From Phoenicibacter sp963592435 (GTDB taxonomy: Bacteria; Actinomycetota; Coriobacteriia; Coriobacteriales; Eggerthellaceae): a stretch of 50,488 nt of DNA. Below are positions 25,536 to 33,373 of this stretch, piece by piece. Position 1 is the stretch's first letter. The number at the start of each line of letters is the position of its first letter. The notes under the pieces are model-generated. The model had not been told where the DNA came from, ran no database searches, and saw nothing but the letters and a program-made list of their open reading frames with translations. Where the stretch lies: assembly GCA_963592435.1 (NCBI GenBank), contig CAVAWT010000011.1:1-50488 (forward strand), given 5' to 3'. Position numbers and translations under genes: made by a program.

Positions 25536-25940
25536 ATGCTAGAAGGATTTGAAATAATTTCACCAGTGACTGGAGCTCCTGCTTTAAGTATTAATGATTC
25601 AGGACTTGCCTTTAACAAGACTGCTGTTGACAAACTTGGGAAGCCTCAATTTGTCCAATTCATGATTAACAGAGACGCTAAAAAAGTTGCAATTCAGAAA
25701 TGCAATGAGGACGATGAAGGTGCTAGAAACTTCTTAAAAAATGGTAGAAACTCTAGAATTGGTGTTAGATGGAACAATTTTGATCTAAAATCTGAGATCT
25801 CTCAAATGATGAGTTGGGATTTATCTATTAGCGGAAAAAAAATTAAGGGAGAATACGTTAAGTCTGCTGATGCCTTAATTTTTGATTTAAATAAAGCAAC
25901 TGCCTTACCAACGAGAAACAGAGGAGGTTCAGATGAGTAG
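25536..25940 (+). CDS. protein X, cassette B copy (intact)
   Basis: This 134-residue protein of unknown function is the intact relative of the gene at 21682. It begins MLEGFEIISPVTGAPALS and has predicted alternating strands and helices: FNKTAVDKLGKPQFVQFMINRDAKKVAIQKC looks like a helix-strand-strand unit, and GVRWNNFDLKSEISQMMSWDL like a strand-helix unit. It ends with a charged tail. AAAGGAAAAG precedes the ATG, and a TATAAT lies 41 bases upstream. The next features are the two-hairpin element and a DUF4417 gene, the same order as in cassette A. A small nucleic-acid-binding or regulatory role is a guess. Confidence 0.75.
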   Translation: MLEGFEIISPVTGAPALSINDSGLAFNKTAVDKLGKPQFVQFMINRDAKKVAIQKCNEDDEGARNFLKNGRNSRIGVRWNNFDLKSEISQMMSWDLSISGKKIKGEYVKSADALIFDLNKATALPTRNRGGSDE

Positions 25941-25955
25941 TTAAGATTAAAAAAG

Positions 25956-26029
25956 TGCGCGCCAGACGGCCATCTGACACGCAAGATAACAAGTGCGATA
26001 GTGCACATGCTCCAATGACATTATCGCAC
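25956..26029 (+). ncRNA. conserved two-hairpin element, cassette B
   Basis: Hairpin 1 spans 25956-25983 and keeps the CCAGA/TCTGACACGC arms. Hairpin 2 pairs GTGCGATAGTG (25993-26003) with CATTATCGCAC (26019-26029). It differs from cassette A at one stem base, which gives G-U instead of A-U, so the stem is kept in RNA but not as a perfect DNA palindrome. Loop sequences differ. It lies 48 bases before the DUF4417 start codon. Confidence 0.65.
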
Positions 26030-26077
26030 AAACTTTTGAATTTATTAATTATTAATATTTTGAAAGGATGTGATGTA

Positions 26078-26770
26078 ATGTCACCTTCAAATAAGAGTCG
26101 GGTCGATGACCTACTACAATCTCACTTAATAAGAGATGCTCATTACGATGGAATTTTAGAGATTCCAAAGCTTAAAGCTTTCAAGGGGAATCTTAATGTT
26201 GAAATGCTAGTTCCCTTTTCCGCGAGAAAAAGGTTCGCAACAAGCAACTTTGCACTTACATTCTTCGAGAAGGATCCTGTATTTAAGAAGGTTGTCGAAA
26301 CCCCAGAGAAGTTTGTCCAAGAAATAAAACAATTCGCGTTTGTTGTTTCTCCAGACTGTTCAATGTATCGTGATGCGCCGTTAATTGCGCAACTTACGAA
26401 TTTGAACAGGAGCAGGAAGATTTCCTATTATTGGCAAATGCGAGGAGCAGAAGTTTTGCCTCTTGTGCGTTGGGGATCTCGTCCAACATACACAACTGAG
26501 TACCTGCCAGAACCGCCAGCTTTCTTGGGAATTGAGAAAAGTAGTCCAGTTTGTGTTAGTAATTATGGTTGCTACAAAAGCAGATCTGACAAGTATTTCT
26601 TCCGAGAAGGCTTTGAGGCTATGCTTGAATTTCTGACCCCAAGCATTGTTGTGTTATATGGTGCAAACGACAAAGAGCTAATGAAACTTGCCAATAAATA
26701 CGGCACCAAGTTGATCCACTTTAAGGATTGGACAACATACATTCACCAGCGAGGTGGTAACGTTGGGTAG
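26078..26770 (+). CDS. DUF4417 protein, cassette B (intact)
   Basis: This 230-residue protein of unknown function has DUF4417 features: FAFVVSPDCSMYRDAPLIAQLTNLNRSRKISYYWQMRGAEVLPLVRWGS near residues 88-135, and an FFREGFEAMLEFLTPSIVVLYG segment near 185-205. There is no signal peptide or membrane segment. The ATG at 26078 is chosen because AAAGGATG stands just upstream; an upstream GTG would begin within the two-hairpin element. Its end overlaps the toxin-like gene, so translation is coupled. It is paralogous to, but clearly diverged from, the interrupted copy at 22198. Confidence 0.75.
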   Translation: MSPSNKSRVDDLLQSHLIRDAHYDGILEIPKLKAFKGNLNVEMLVPFSARKRFATSNFALTFFEKDPVFKKVVETPEKFVQEIKQFAFVVSPDCSMYRDAPLIAQLTNLNRSRKISYYWQMRGAEVLPLVRWGSRPTYTTEYLPEPPAFLGIEKSSPVCVSNYGCYKSRSDKYFFREGFEAMLEFLTPSIVVLYGANDKELMKLANKYGTKLIHFKDWTTYIHQRGGNVG

Positions 26771-27248
26771 CGGAATAAGTGGGTTGTATAAAAACACGCG
26801 AGGTGCAAGAGTTGCGGCAGCTTCGTTAGATTTAATGGACGACACAGACTATTTTAGTCGGTACATTGCCCGAAGAAAGGATGTTGATGTAAATGGATAT
26901 TACGACGTTATTGTTCACGGAAATCCGAATAATGTCTTTCTTTATAATAAAGGAGAGTTAACTAAAGCAAACCACAGGCATCTCGCAACTGTTTTAAAGC
27001 ATGACCCGAAATACAAACATCAATCAATTAGGTTGTTTTCTTGTGAAACAGGGCAGAATGCGGATGGGTTTGCTCAACATTTGGCAAATAAGTTGGGAGT
27101 TCCCGTAAAGGCTCCAACAGAGATTGCTTGGTCTTTTCCGAGTGGTGTTCATGGAGTGGCTAAGCGATTGAAACATGATCCAAGTAATCCAGATTGGAGC
27201 AGAAAAGGCAAATATATTACGTATTACCCAGGAGGAAGAAAAAAATGA
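26763..27248 (+). CDS. putative caspase-like (clan CD) toxin domain, cassette B
   Basis: This is a stand-alone protein of about 161 residues without signal or membrane segment. After GSGISGLYKNTRG it shows a clan-CD peptidase pattern: a hydrophobic strand ending in His-Gly (DVIVHGNP, His52) and a second strand ending in Cys (IRLFSCETG, Cys94), followed by FAQHLANKLGVPVKAPT. The same GNP...SC.TG...A..LA..LGV.V.APT pattern occurs, as I recall, at the tips of bacterial polymorphic toxins. The TTG at 26763 has GAGGTGG five bases upstream; a GTG at 26754 is the alternative. It overlaps DUF4417 by 8 bases (17 with the GTG start) and the zinc-ribbon gene by four. Confidence 0.6.
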   Translation: MGSGISGLYKNTRGARVAAASLDLMDDTDYFSRYIARRKDVDVNGYYDVIVHGNPNNVFLYNKGELTKANHRHLATVLKHDPKYKHQSIRLFSCETGQNADGFAQHLANKLGVPVKAPTEIAWSFPSGVHGVAKRLKHDPSNPDWSRKGKYITYYPGGRKK

Positions 27249-27673
27249 ATGAGGAATTAGAAGAAACTTGTGGAAGCCATGAAAAGTCGGTTTGTCCTGA
27301 ATGTGGTGCAGAACTCGTTGAGCTAAAGAGCAGAACTTCAATCGGAATGCAATGCTCAAAGTGCAGTTGGGCTGTTGTGCACTCATGGAGCCCATTGGAT
27401 GATTATCCTTCTCGATACAATATTAAAATCTCTAAACCCGAAAGAATGGATGCTGCAAAATACAAGGCATTCGCAAAAATTTCAGGGTTAAATTATCTGC
27501 AACTAAAAGAAGTTCCAGTGGGTCAAGAATTTTCAGAAAATTTCGATATCTATGACACATGGAAAACGATGGAATTCTTAGATGAGTGTGGAGTTGAACA
27601 CGTTGAAGACCCCGAGTTTCCATTTTCTTCAAGGGAAGAAATGAAAGAAAAGTTGATGTTAGATGAGTTTTAG
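27245..27673 (+). CDS. putative zinc-ribbon immunity protein, cassette B
   Basis: This 142-residue protein has an N-terminal zinc ribbon (CPEC at residues 17-20, CSKC at 37-40) followed by WAVVHSW and an acidic C-terminal region. The arrangement of zinc ribbon, then a W.VV strand, then Y.I.I is one I associate with immunity proteins coded after toxin tips of the preceding kind. The ATG at 27245 overlaps the toxin stop as ATGA, with GGAGG nine bases upstream. The immunity role is inferred from context; a zinc-ribbon adaptor is an alternative. Confidence 0.55.
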   Translation: MNEELEETCGSHEKSVCPECGAELVELKSRTSIGMQCSKCSWAVVHSWSPLDDYPSRYNIKISKPERMDAAKYKAFAKISGLNYLQLKEVPVGQEFSENFDIYDTWKTMEFLDECGVEHVEDPEFPFSSREEMKEKLMLDEF

Positions 27674-27724
27674 ACCAACACCCTTATAATTAAGGGAAGA
27701 GTTAATGGTGAGACGGAGTTACTA

Positions 27725-28216
27725 ATGCCAAAAGTTAAAAACGACAACACAGCAGAAATTGGGTTTGAGGCGCAAATTTGGAGCGCGGCTGACAAACTGC
27801 GTGGGAACATGGATGCTTCGGAATATAAAAACGTGGTGCTGGGGCTCATTTTCTTGAAGTACATCTCCGACAAGTTTGAGATGAGGCATGCTGAACTTGT
27901 GGAGGAAGGTGACGGTTTTGAGGAAGACCGCGACGAATACACCTACCAAAACATCTTCTGGGTGCCGAAGAATGCAAGGTGGGATGTTGTGCAGGCTTCC
28001 GCCCACACGCCAGAAGTCGGAAAAGTGATTGATGAGGCAATGCGCTCAATTGAAAGCGAGAATCCGAAGCTCAAAAACATACTGCCCAAGAATTATGCAC
28101 GCCAAGAACTCGACAAACGTCGCCTTGGCGAAGTTGTTGACTTGTTCACAAACGTAAAATGGCTAACAAAACATGGGGTCAGACCCTGCGTACGCTGGGG
28201 AAACCATGGGGTCTGA
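27725..28216 (+). pseudogene. 5' fragment of a type I restriction-modification methyltransferase (hsdM)
   Basis: The frame starts with the N-terminal HsdM domain (IWSAADKLRGNMDASEYKNVVLGLIFLKYISDKFE) and continues to RRLGEVVDLFTNVK, about residue 143. It then enters REP-like repeat R3 and soon stops. A full HsdM has about 500 residues, with the AdoMet motif and NPPY in the lost part. The fragment cannot methylate DNA. No hsdS or hsdR is nearby. The break coincides with the repeat, so recombination at the repeat probably removed the rest of the system. Confidence 0.85.
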
Positions 28217-28224
28217 CCCCTTTG
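28172..28224. repeat. REP-like palindromic repeat R3, right edge of the accessory island
   Basis: CATGGGGTCAGACCC, the linker GCGTACGCTGGGGAAAC and CATGGGGTCTGACCCC form the fullest example of the dyad-linker-dyad unit. It truncates hsdM and marks the end of the accessory island that begins at R2. Confidence 0.85.
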
Positions 28225-28320
28225 TCGACGAAAGTGAATTTGCCTGCCTAGGTCTTGGTAGCCATGGATTCACTCTGTTGCCAGTTCACTTCTGCTAAAA
28301 TTTTGTCATGGGTGTAGAAC

Positions 28321-29625
28321 ATGGCTAAATATGTTGGAGATTATGGGCAACCTCTGAAAGGACCGAGGCAGGTTGCAGGCGCGAGCGTCAGCATGGTTTG
28401 CTTTGCTCTTCTTGTCGGATTTGTCGTCGGCTTGCTCGTTTGGGCTGTTCTTTGGGCTTCAACTTTTTTGACTAACTTGTTGTGGATCGACGCAAAAAAT
28501 GCACTCAGCAACACATTACAATCCTTTGGTGTTTCTTCTTGGTGGCTGCCCTTGGCGTTTTGCGTTGTTGGAGGCACGTGCATAGGGCTTTGGACAAAGT
28601 TCACAGGAGCAGTGCCTGAGTCGCTAGAGGTTGTCATGGCGGACGTAAAACAGTCGGGAGGCTATGAATTAAAGAAGCCTGGAGCTGCGGTCGTGTCTTT
28701 CTTGTTACCTCTCGTTTTTGGTGGGTCAGTTGGTCCTGAAGCGGGTCTCACTGGAATAATTGCTGCAGCCTGCACTCGAGTTGGACTAATGTTAAAAGGA
28801 GCTGGGCTTCGAGTTAAAAGTGTCGCAGACTTGACCATATCTGCTGCCCTTTCTGCTGTTTTCGCAACTCCGATCGCTGGCATTGTTGCATGTGCACAAG
28901 ATGGAATACCTGTCGGTGAAGACCCTAAGGAATATGAATTCAGGCGAAGAGGAAAGTTGATTGTCTACACTGCTGCCGCCATTGGAGCTTTCGGCGGAAT
29001 CGTCGCTTTCTCTGCCATTTTTGGAGGCAATGGTGGCATTCCACGCTTTTCTGGAGCAGTTGCTGGAGTTAACGAGTTTGCTTGGGCTTTGCCATGCCTA
29101 GCTGTTGGATATGCAGGTTCGTTGTTCTACCACGTTTCAAATTTTTCGTTCTCAAAGTTCTCAAAAAAATTAAAAGATTTCGTTGTTTTAAAGCCGATTC
29201 TGGCTGGCATTGTTTTGGGCGCGCTTGGCATTGCTTTTCCTTTCGTCTTATTTCCAGGCGAAGAGCAAGCTTTTGAGCTGATAGAAGGGTGGCAAAGCAT
29301 TGCTGGAATCGTCCTCGTTGCAACTGGACTTCTTAAGTGCGTTGCAACTCCGATGTGCTTAAATTTTGGCTGGAAGGGTGGCAATTTTTTCCCATGCATC
29401 TTTGCAGGAATAGCTTGTGGCTACGGCATGGCAGCAATGAGCGGAACAGCTGATCCGATGTTTTGTGTGTGCGTCACAACAGCAACACTTGTCGCTGGCA
29501 TTCAGCGAAAGCCTTTGATGGCACTCGCATTGTTGTTGCTTTGCTTTCCTGTTGACAGCCTCATCTACATGGGTCTTGCTTGCCTCGTTGGGGCATATGC
29601 ACCAATCCCAAAAAGGCTGTTATAA
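28321..29625 (+). CDS. ClC-family chloride channel/transporter
   Basis: This 434-residue integral membrane protein of the ClC superfamily moves chloride (or another anion) across the cytoplasmic membrane. The anion-pathway motif appears as GGSVGPEAGLTG, with the gating Glu at residue 140. Other ClC-like features are the ATPIAGIV segment and GWKGGNFFPCIFAGIA. The proton-coupling Glu of E. coli ClC cannot be placed with confidence, so channel versus antiporter stays open. No CBS domains are present. The ATG at 28321 has only a weak ribosome binding site. It is the first gene outside the accessory island. Confidence 0.9.
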   Translation: MAKYVGDYGQPLKGPRQVAGASVSMVCFALLVGFVVGLLVWAVLWASTFLTNLLWIDAKNALSNTLQSFGVSSWWLPLAFCVVGGTCIGLWTKFTGAVPESLEVVMADVKQSGGYELKKPGAAVVSFLLPLVFGGSVGPEAGLTGIIAAACTRVGLMLKGAGLRVKSVADLTISAALSAVFATPIAGIVACAQDGIPVGEDPKEYEFRRRGKLIVYTAAAIGAFGGIVAFSAIFGGNGGIPRFSGAVAGVNEFAWALPCLAVGYAGSLFYHVSNFSFSKFSKKLKDFVVLKPILAGIVLGALGIAFPFVLFPGEEQAFELIEGWQSIAGIVLVATGLLKCVATPMCLNFGWKGGNFFPCIFAGIACGYGMAAMSGTADPMFCVCVTTATLVAGIQRKPLMALALLLLCFPVDSLIYMGLACLVGAYAPIPKRLL

Positions 29626-29718
29626 GGCAAGATTGCGCAGTCACCTAATCGCTATTTGTTATTCATATTTTTAAATTCGGTTAGCCACAAAATGTAATAT
29701 AATTTCTTAGCTATATTT

Positions 29719-30258
29719 ATGGATAAGACTTCAAACATAACGCAAGCAGGCTTAATCGCTGCAATCTATGCCGCGGCAACACTGGTGTGCAACCTTGTCT
29801 TTCCAGCAATTTCATGGGGACCAGTGCAAATCCGCTTAAGCGAGGCAATTTGCGTTGTTGCAGTGTTATACCCTTCAGCACGCCTAGGTCTTCCGCTGGG
29901 TTGTGCAATTGCAAACCTATTTAACATAGTAATAGCTGGCACAGGCGCTCTGGGATTTTTAGACGTTGTTTTCGGAAGTCTGGCAACATTAATCGGCGCA
30001 ATTCTTTGTTGGAAGCTGCGAGAAAAACCAATGCTTGCAATTTTTATGTTCGTTGTGACAAATTGTTTGATCGTGCCAGCATACCTGCCAATTCTTTGCC
30101 AATGGACAGGTTTCTACACAATTCCTTTCACAGACATTTCATTGGATGCCTATTGGATCTGGATGTATCTTTTCGGGGTTGTGTCAATTTTCATAAGTGA
30201 AACCTTGACACTTTTTGTGCTAGGTGTTCCAATTCTAAAAGCTCTTAAGAAAATTTAG
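29719..30258 (+). CDS. queT: QueT-type transporter (ECF substrate-binding component)
   Basis: This 179-residue protein has about five membrane helices. The pattern MDKTSNITQAGLIAAIYAAAT, FPAISWGPVQIRLSEAICVVAVLYP and VFGSLATLIGA matches QueT, the S component thought to import queuosine precursors through a shared ECF module. The ECF module could be the one coded at 44.8-47.1 kb, but that is inference. A TATAAT (29698-29703) ends only 15 bases before the ATG and no ribosome binding site is visible, so the leader would be very short. I see no preQ1 riboswitch in that space. Confidence 0.85.
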   Translation: MDKTSNITQAGLIAAIYAAATLVCNLVFPAISWGPVQIRLSEAICVVAVLYPSARLGLPLGCAIANLFNIVIAGTGALGFLDVVFGSLATLIGAILCWKLREKPMLAIFMFVVTNCLIVPAYLPILCQWTGFYTIPFTDISLDAYWIWMYLFGVVSIFISETLTLFVLGVPILKALKKI

Positions 30259-30504
30259 TTTCCTTATAAATTTATTCCAAACTTTGAATTTAATCTGCCC
30301 AATCCGCATTCGCGAAACTTAAGCATTCTTTATTCAAAGAGTTAAAAATCAACTTATTGGAACTAAACTTATTTTTAAGCGAAGTCCACCGGTTTTTAAA
30401 GGTCATCTAATATCCTCACGCTTATTGTTTTATAATCATTTAAATTGTGAGTCAACTTCACATGTGCTTTGTAACATATTTTTGGATTTGGGAGATTTTT
30501 AACA

Positions 30505-31911
30505 ATGGCAAACGGAAAAGCAACTGAAAGAGAACATTTTGCATCGCGCATCGGTTTCATCTTGATTGCCGCAGGTTGCGCAATCGGGATCGGAAACGTC
30601 TGGCGTTTTCCCTACATAACTGGCGAATATGGCGGAGGAGCATTTGTTCTGCTCTATCTCATATTCCTTGTTATTCTGGGGCTTCCTGTCATGGTGATGG
30701 AATTTTCTGTTGGGCGCGCAAGCCAAAAGAGTGCAGCTCATGCTTTTGACGTTTTGAAACCAAAGAAATCCTTCCACTGGTTTTCATGGTGGGGCTATGT
30801 TGGATGCATGTTGCTTATGATGTTCTACACAACAGTGGCTGGCTGGATGCTTGCCTATGTTCCAAAAATGGCGACGGGGACGTTCGATGGTGCAACAGGA
30901 GAGGCGGCAGGAACTGTTTTTAATTCGCTTCTTGCTAACCCCAGCGAGCTGATCGCGTGGATGCTTGCTGCAGTTTTGATCGGTTTTCTCATTTGCTCAC
31001 TCGGTCTTCAAAAAGGTGTCGAGCGCATAACCAAGTGGATGATGGCGTTTTTGTTCGTCGTCATGATTGCACTTTGCATTCGCACGATGACTCTTCCCGG
31101 TGGGACGGAAGGCATCGCTTTTTACCTCGTCCCTGATTTTTCGAGAATGTTTGAAAATGGCTGGTCGACTTTCGGAGAAGCGGTCTATGCTGCGATGGGT
31201 CAAGCGTTCTTCTCATTGTCCCTCGGAATTTCAGCAATGGAGATTTTTGGGTCCTACATCGGCAAAGAACGCAGCTTAACTGGAGAAGCGATTTCTGTTA
31301 CAGCTCTAAACACTGTCGTTGCAATTCTTGCAGGTCTCATCATTTTTCCAGCTTGTTTTGCTTATGGCGTAACCCCTGATTCAGGTCCGTCTCTCGTTTT
31401 TGTGACACTTCCTCTCGTTTTTGCAAAGATGCCTCTGGGCAACGTTTGGGGAGCGCTGTTTTTTGTCTTTATGTGCTTTGCGGCTCTCTCGACAGTCATC
31501 GCAGTTTTTGAAAACTTAATCAGCTTTACAATGGACAAATTTGACATGCCACGCAAAAAGGCAGTTTTAATCAATGGAATTCTCGTCACAGTTTTAAGTT
31601 TGCCATGTGCACTTGGTTTCAATGTTTGGAGTGGCGTAACAATTCCAGGCATTGGTGACATTCAGTCAATAGAGGATTTCATCGTTTCAAACAACATGTT
31701 GCCCCTCGGCTCTCTCATTTTTGTCATTTTCTGCACCTCAAAAATTGGTTGGGGATGGAAGAATTTCAAGAAAGAGGCAGACGCTGGGGAGGGAACAAAG
31801 TTCCCGTCATGGAGTCGCGTTTGGGTAACATATTGCATTCCAGTTTTAATAATAATCATCTTTGTGATGGGATATGCACCCAAAGTTAGTTTATGGCTGG
31901 GGCTTTCATAA
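30505..31911 (+). CDS. sodium-dependent neurotransmitter-symporter (NSS) family transporter
   Basis: This 468-residue protein has about 11-12 helices of the LeuT fold, importing an amino acid or amine with Na+. It shows the first-helix hallmark GFILIAAGCAIGIGNVWRFPYITGEYGGGAFVLLY (about residues 16-50) and the unwound helix 6 region FFSLSLGISAMEIFGSYIG. Bacterial members of this subgroup (MhsT/TnaT-like) often lack the twelfth helix. GGGAG precedes the ATG by nine bases. The substrate cannot be told from sequence. The 246 bases upstream hold no gene. Confidence 0.94.
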   Translation: MANGKATEREHFASRIGFILIAAGCAIGIGNVWRFPYITGEYGGGAFVLLYLIFLVILGLPVMVMEFSVGRASQKSAAHAFDVLKPKKSFHWFSWWGYVGCMLLMMFYTTVAGWMLAYVPKMATGTFDGATGEAAGTVFNSLLANPSELIAWMLAAVLIGFLICSLGLQKGVERITKWMMAFLFVVMIALCIRTMTLPGGTEGIAFYLVPDFSRMFENGWSTFGEAVYAAMGQAFFSLSLGISAMEIFGSYIGKERSLTGEAISVTALNTVVAILAGLIIFPACFAYGVTPDSGPSLVFVTLPLVFAKMPLGNVWGALFFVFMCFAALSTVIAVFENLISFTMDKFDMPRKKAVLINGILVTVLSLPCALGFNVWSGVTIPGIGDIQSIEDFIVSNNMLPLGSLIFVIFCTSKIGWGWKNFKKEADAGEGTKFPSWSRVWVTYCIPVLIIIIFVMGYAPKVSLWLGLS

Positions 31912-32009
31912 AAATTTAGACGGTTTTGTTTCATCTATGTTTAAGATGTGTTTCAGTCAAGTTGCGAGGCGTTTAACTCTAAATTAAATTAGAAAAATGC
32001 GTGTTCAAT

Positions 32010-32072
32010 AAAATGCTCCTTTTTATAATCATGTTTAATTTGTAAACTGATTAGTTAAGAAAGGAGCATTTT
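32010..32072 (+). promoter_or_regulatory. 13-bp inverted repeat enclosing the amtB -10 element and ribosome binding site
   Basis: AAAATGCTCCTTT (32010-32022) and AAAGGAGCATTTT (32060-32072) are perfect inverted copies. The left arm abuts a TATAAT at 32024-32029. The right arm contains the amtB Shine-Dalgarno AAAGGAG. If transcribed in full, the stem would hide the ribosome binding site and look like a terminator; if transcription starts after the TATAAT, the arms could be paired operator sites. Confidence 0.65.
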
Positions 32073-32074
32073 TT

Positions 32075-33349
32075 ATGTTCGATTCAGGAAACACAGCCTT
32101 CATGATTGTGTGTGCGATGCTTGTTTTGTTGATGACGCCAGGTCTCGCATTTTTTTATGGAGGTCTATCAAGACGCAAAAATGTCGTCAACACAATGATT
32201 ATGGTTTTTGGAGTTCTGGGAATCGTCGCGCTGACTTGGACGTTCTTTGGATGGTCTTTTGCCTATGGTGGCGATGGCTCAATCCCATTCTTCGGTGGTT
32301 TTGATCAAATGGGTCTTTGGGGACTGGTCACAAACATGACAGAGGAGACAGAGCTCGCGCTTTCTCACGACTCCTATCCAGTGATCGTGGATGTTTTCTT
32401 CCAGATGGCATTCTGCATGATAACAACTGCAATTTTGACAGGCGCTTTGGCTGGAAGGATGAAATTCGGAGCAGTTTGCATGTTTGTCACGATTTGGACG
32501 ATCGTTGTCTATCCTCCACTGGCTCACATGGTTTGGGGCGGAGAAGGAAGCTTCATCGGAGAAACAATCGGCGCTCTTGACTTCGCAGGAGGCGACGTTG
32601 TTCACATTTCATCTGGCTTGACAGGTCTCATTCTCGCTTTGATGCTTGGCAAGCGCAAGGGATTTGGTGTTATGAGCTATCGCCCCCACAACGTTCCATT
32701 CGTGGCGCTTGGTGCAGCGCTTCTTTGGTTTGGATGGTTCGGATTTAATGGCGGATCGGAATTTGTAGCAGACGGAGTGGCAGCGCTTGCAGTTCTAAAC
32801 ACTGTCGTTGCATCTGGTGCAGGTTTGATCGCATGGCTCATCGTTGAAAAAATCAGAGTTGGAAAGGCAACACTCGTTGGTGCTGCAACAGGACTTGTTG
32901 CAGGGCTCGTTGCCATAACTCCAGCGGCTGGTTTTGTTAAGCCATGGGCAGCGATCGTCATGGGATTTGTGACAGCTCCAATCTGCTACTTTGCAATCTC
33001 AAGCTTAAAAGCAAAAATTGGCTATGACGATGCCCTCGACGCATTCGGTTGCCACACTGTCGGCGGAATTATGGGCGGCATCCTGACAGGCATCTTCTGT
33101 GTGCCAGAGCTTTCTTGGACAGACTTCGGAGGATTGATCTACACTGGAGATGCTTCTTTGTTAATTAGCCAAATTCTTGGCATTGTTGTGACAATAGTAT
33201 TCGTTGGTGTGGCAGATGTTATCATTGGTTTAATTGTTAAAGCGGTCTTTAAAGGTGAGCTTCGTGTTTCAGAAGACGAAGAGGCTCTTGGACTTGATGT
33301 CACAGAACACGGCGAATCTGCTTATCCAGCCTATGTTGGACTTGACTAA
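32075..33349 (+). CDS. amtB: ammonium transporter AmtB
   Basis: This 424-residue, 11-helix ammonium channel has MLVLLMTPGLAFFYGGLSRRKNVVNT near the N-terminus and pore-lining histidine segments (GDVVHISSG near residue 175 and AFGCHTVGGIMGG near 325). AmtB carries NH4+/NH3 inward and is blocked by the PII protein. glnK follows after a short gap in the usual amtB-glnK operon. The Shine-Dalgarno AAAGGAG is part of a 13-bp inverted repeat, which suggests regulated translation or a regulator site. Confidence 0.98.
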   Translation: MFDSGNTAFMIVCAMLVLLMTPGLAFFYGGLSRRKNVVNTMIMVFGVLGIVALTWTFFGWSFAYGGDGSIPFFGGFDQMGLWGLVTNMTEETELALSHDSYPVIVDVFFQMAFCMITTAILTGALAGRMKFGAVCMFVTIWTIVVYPPLAHMVWGGEGSFIGETIGALDFAGGDVVHISSGLTGLILALMLGKRKGFGVMSYRPHNVPFVALGAALLWFGWFGFNGGSEFVADGVAALAVLNTVVASGAGLIAWLIVEKIRVGKATLVGAATGLVAGLVAITPAAGFVKPWAAIVMGFVTAPICYFAISSLKAKIGYDDALDAFGCHTVGGIMGGILTGIFCVPELSWTDFGGLIYTGDASLLISQILGIVVTIVFVGVADVIIGLIVKAVFKGELRVSEDEEALGLDVTEHGESAYPAYVGLD

Positions 33350-33373
33350 CAGAAATTTGAGGAGTTGATATAT

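Noticed and set aside
25955..26077. Upstream extension of the intact DUF4417 gene from a GTG
   Set aside because: The extension would be coded by the hairpin element, has no homologous counterpart in cassette A, and a good ribosome binding site stands before the ATG at 26078.
26754..26770. Programmed frameshift joining DUF4417 to the toxin-like gene
   Set aside because: The overlaps (8 or 17 and 14 bases) have no slippery heptamer, and each toxin-like gene has its own ribosome binding site. Simple translational coupling explains the layout.
21617..28224. Prophage or integrative element
   Set aside because: No integrase, recombinase, terminase, capsid or conjugation gene is present; only the repeats bound the region.
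28224..28298. Short open stretch of 24 codons after repeat R3 as the tail of another lost gene
   Set aside because: It ends LLPVHFC and could be a remnant, but it is too short and has no recognisable family. Chance cannot be excluded.
29640..29718. preQ1 riboswitch upstream of queT
   Set aside because: I could not find the conserved preQ1 aptamer pattern, and a TATAAT only 15 bases from the start codon leaves no room for a transcribed aptamer.
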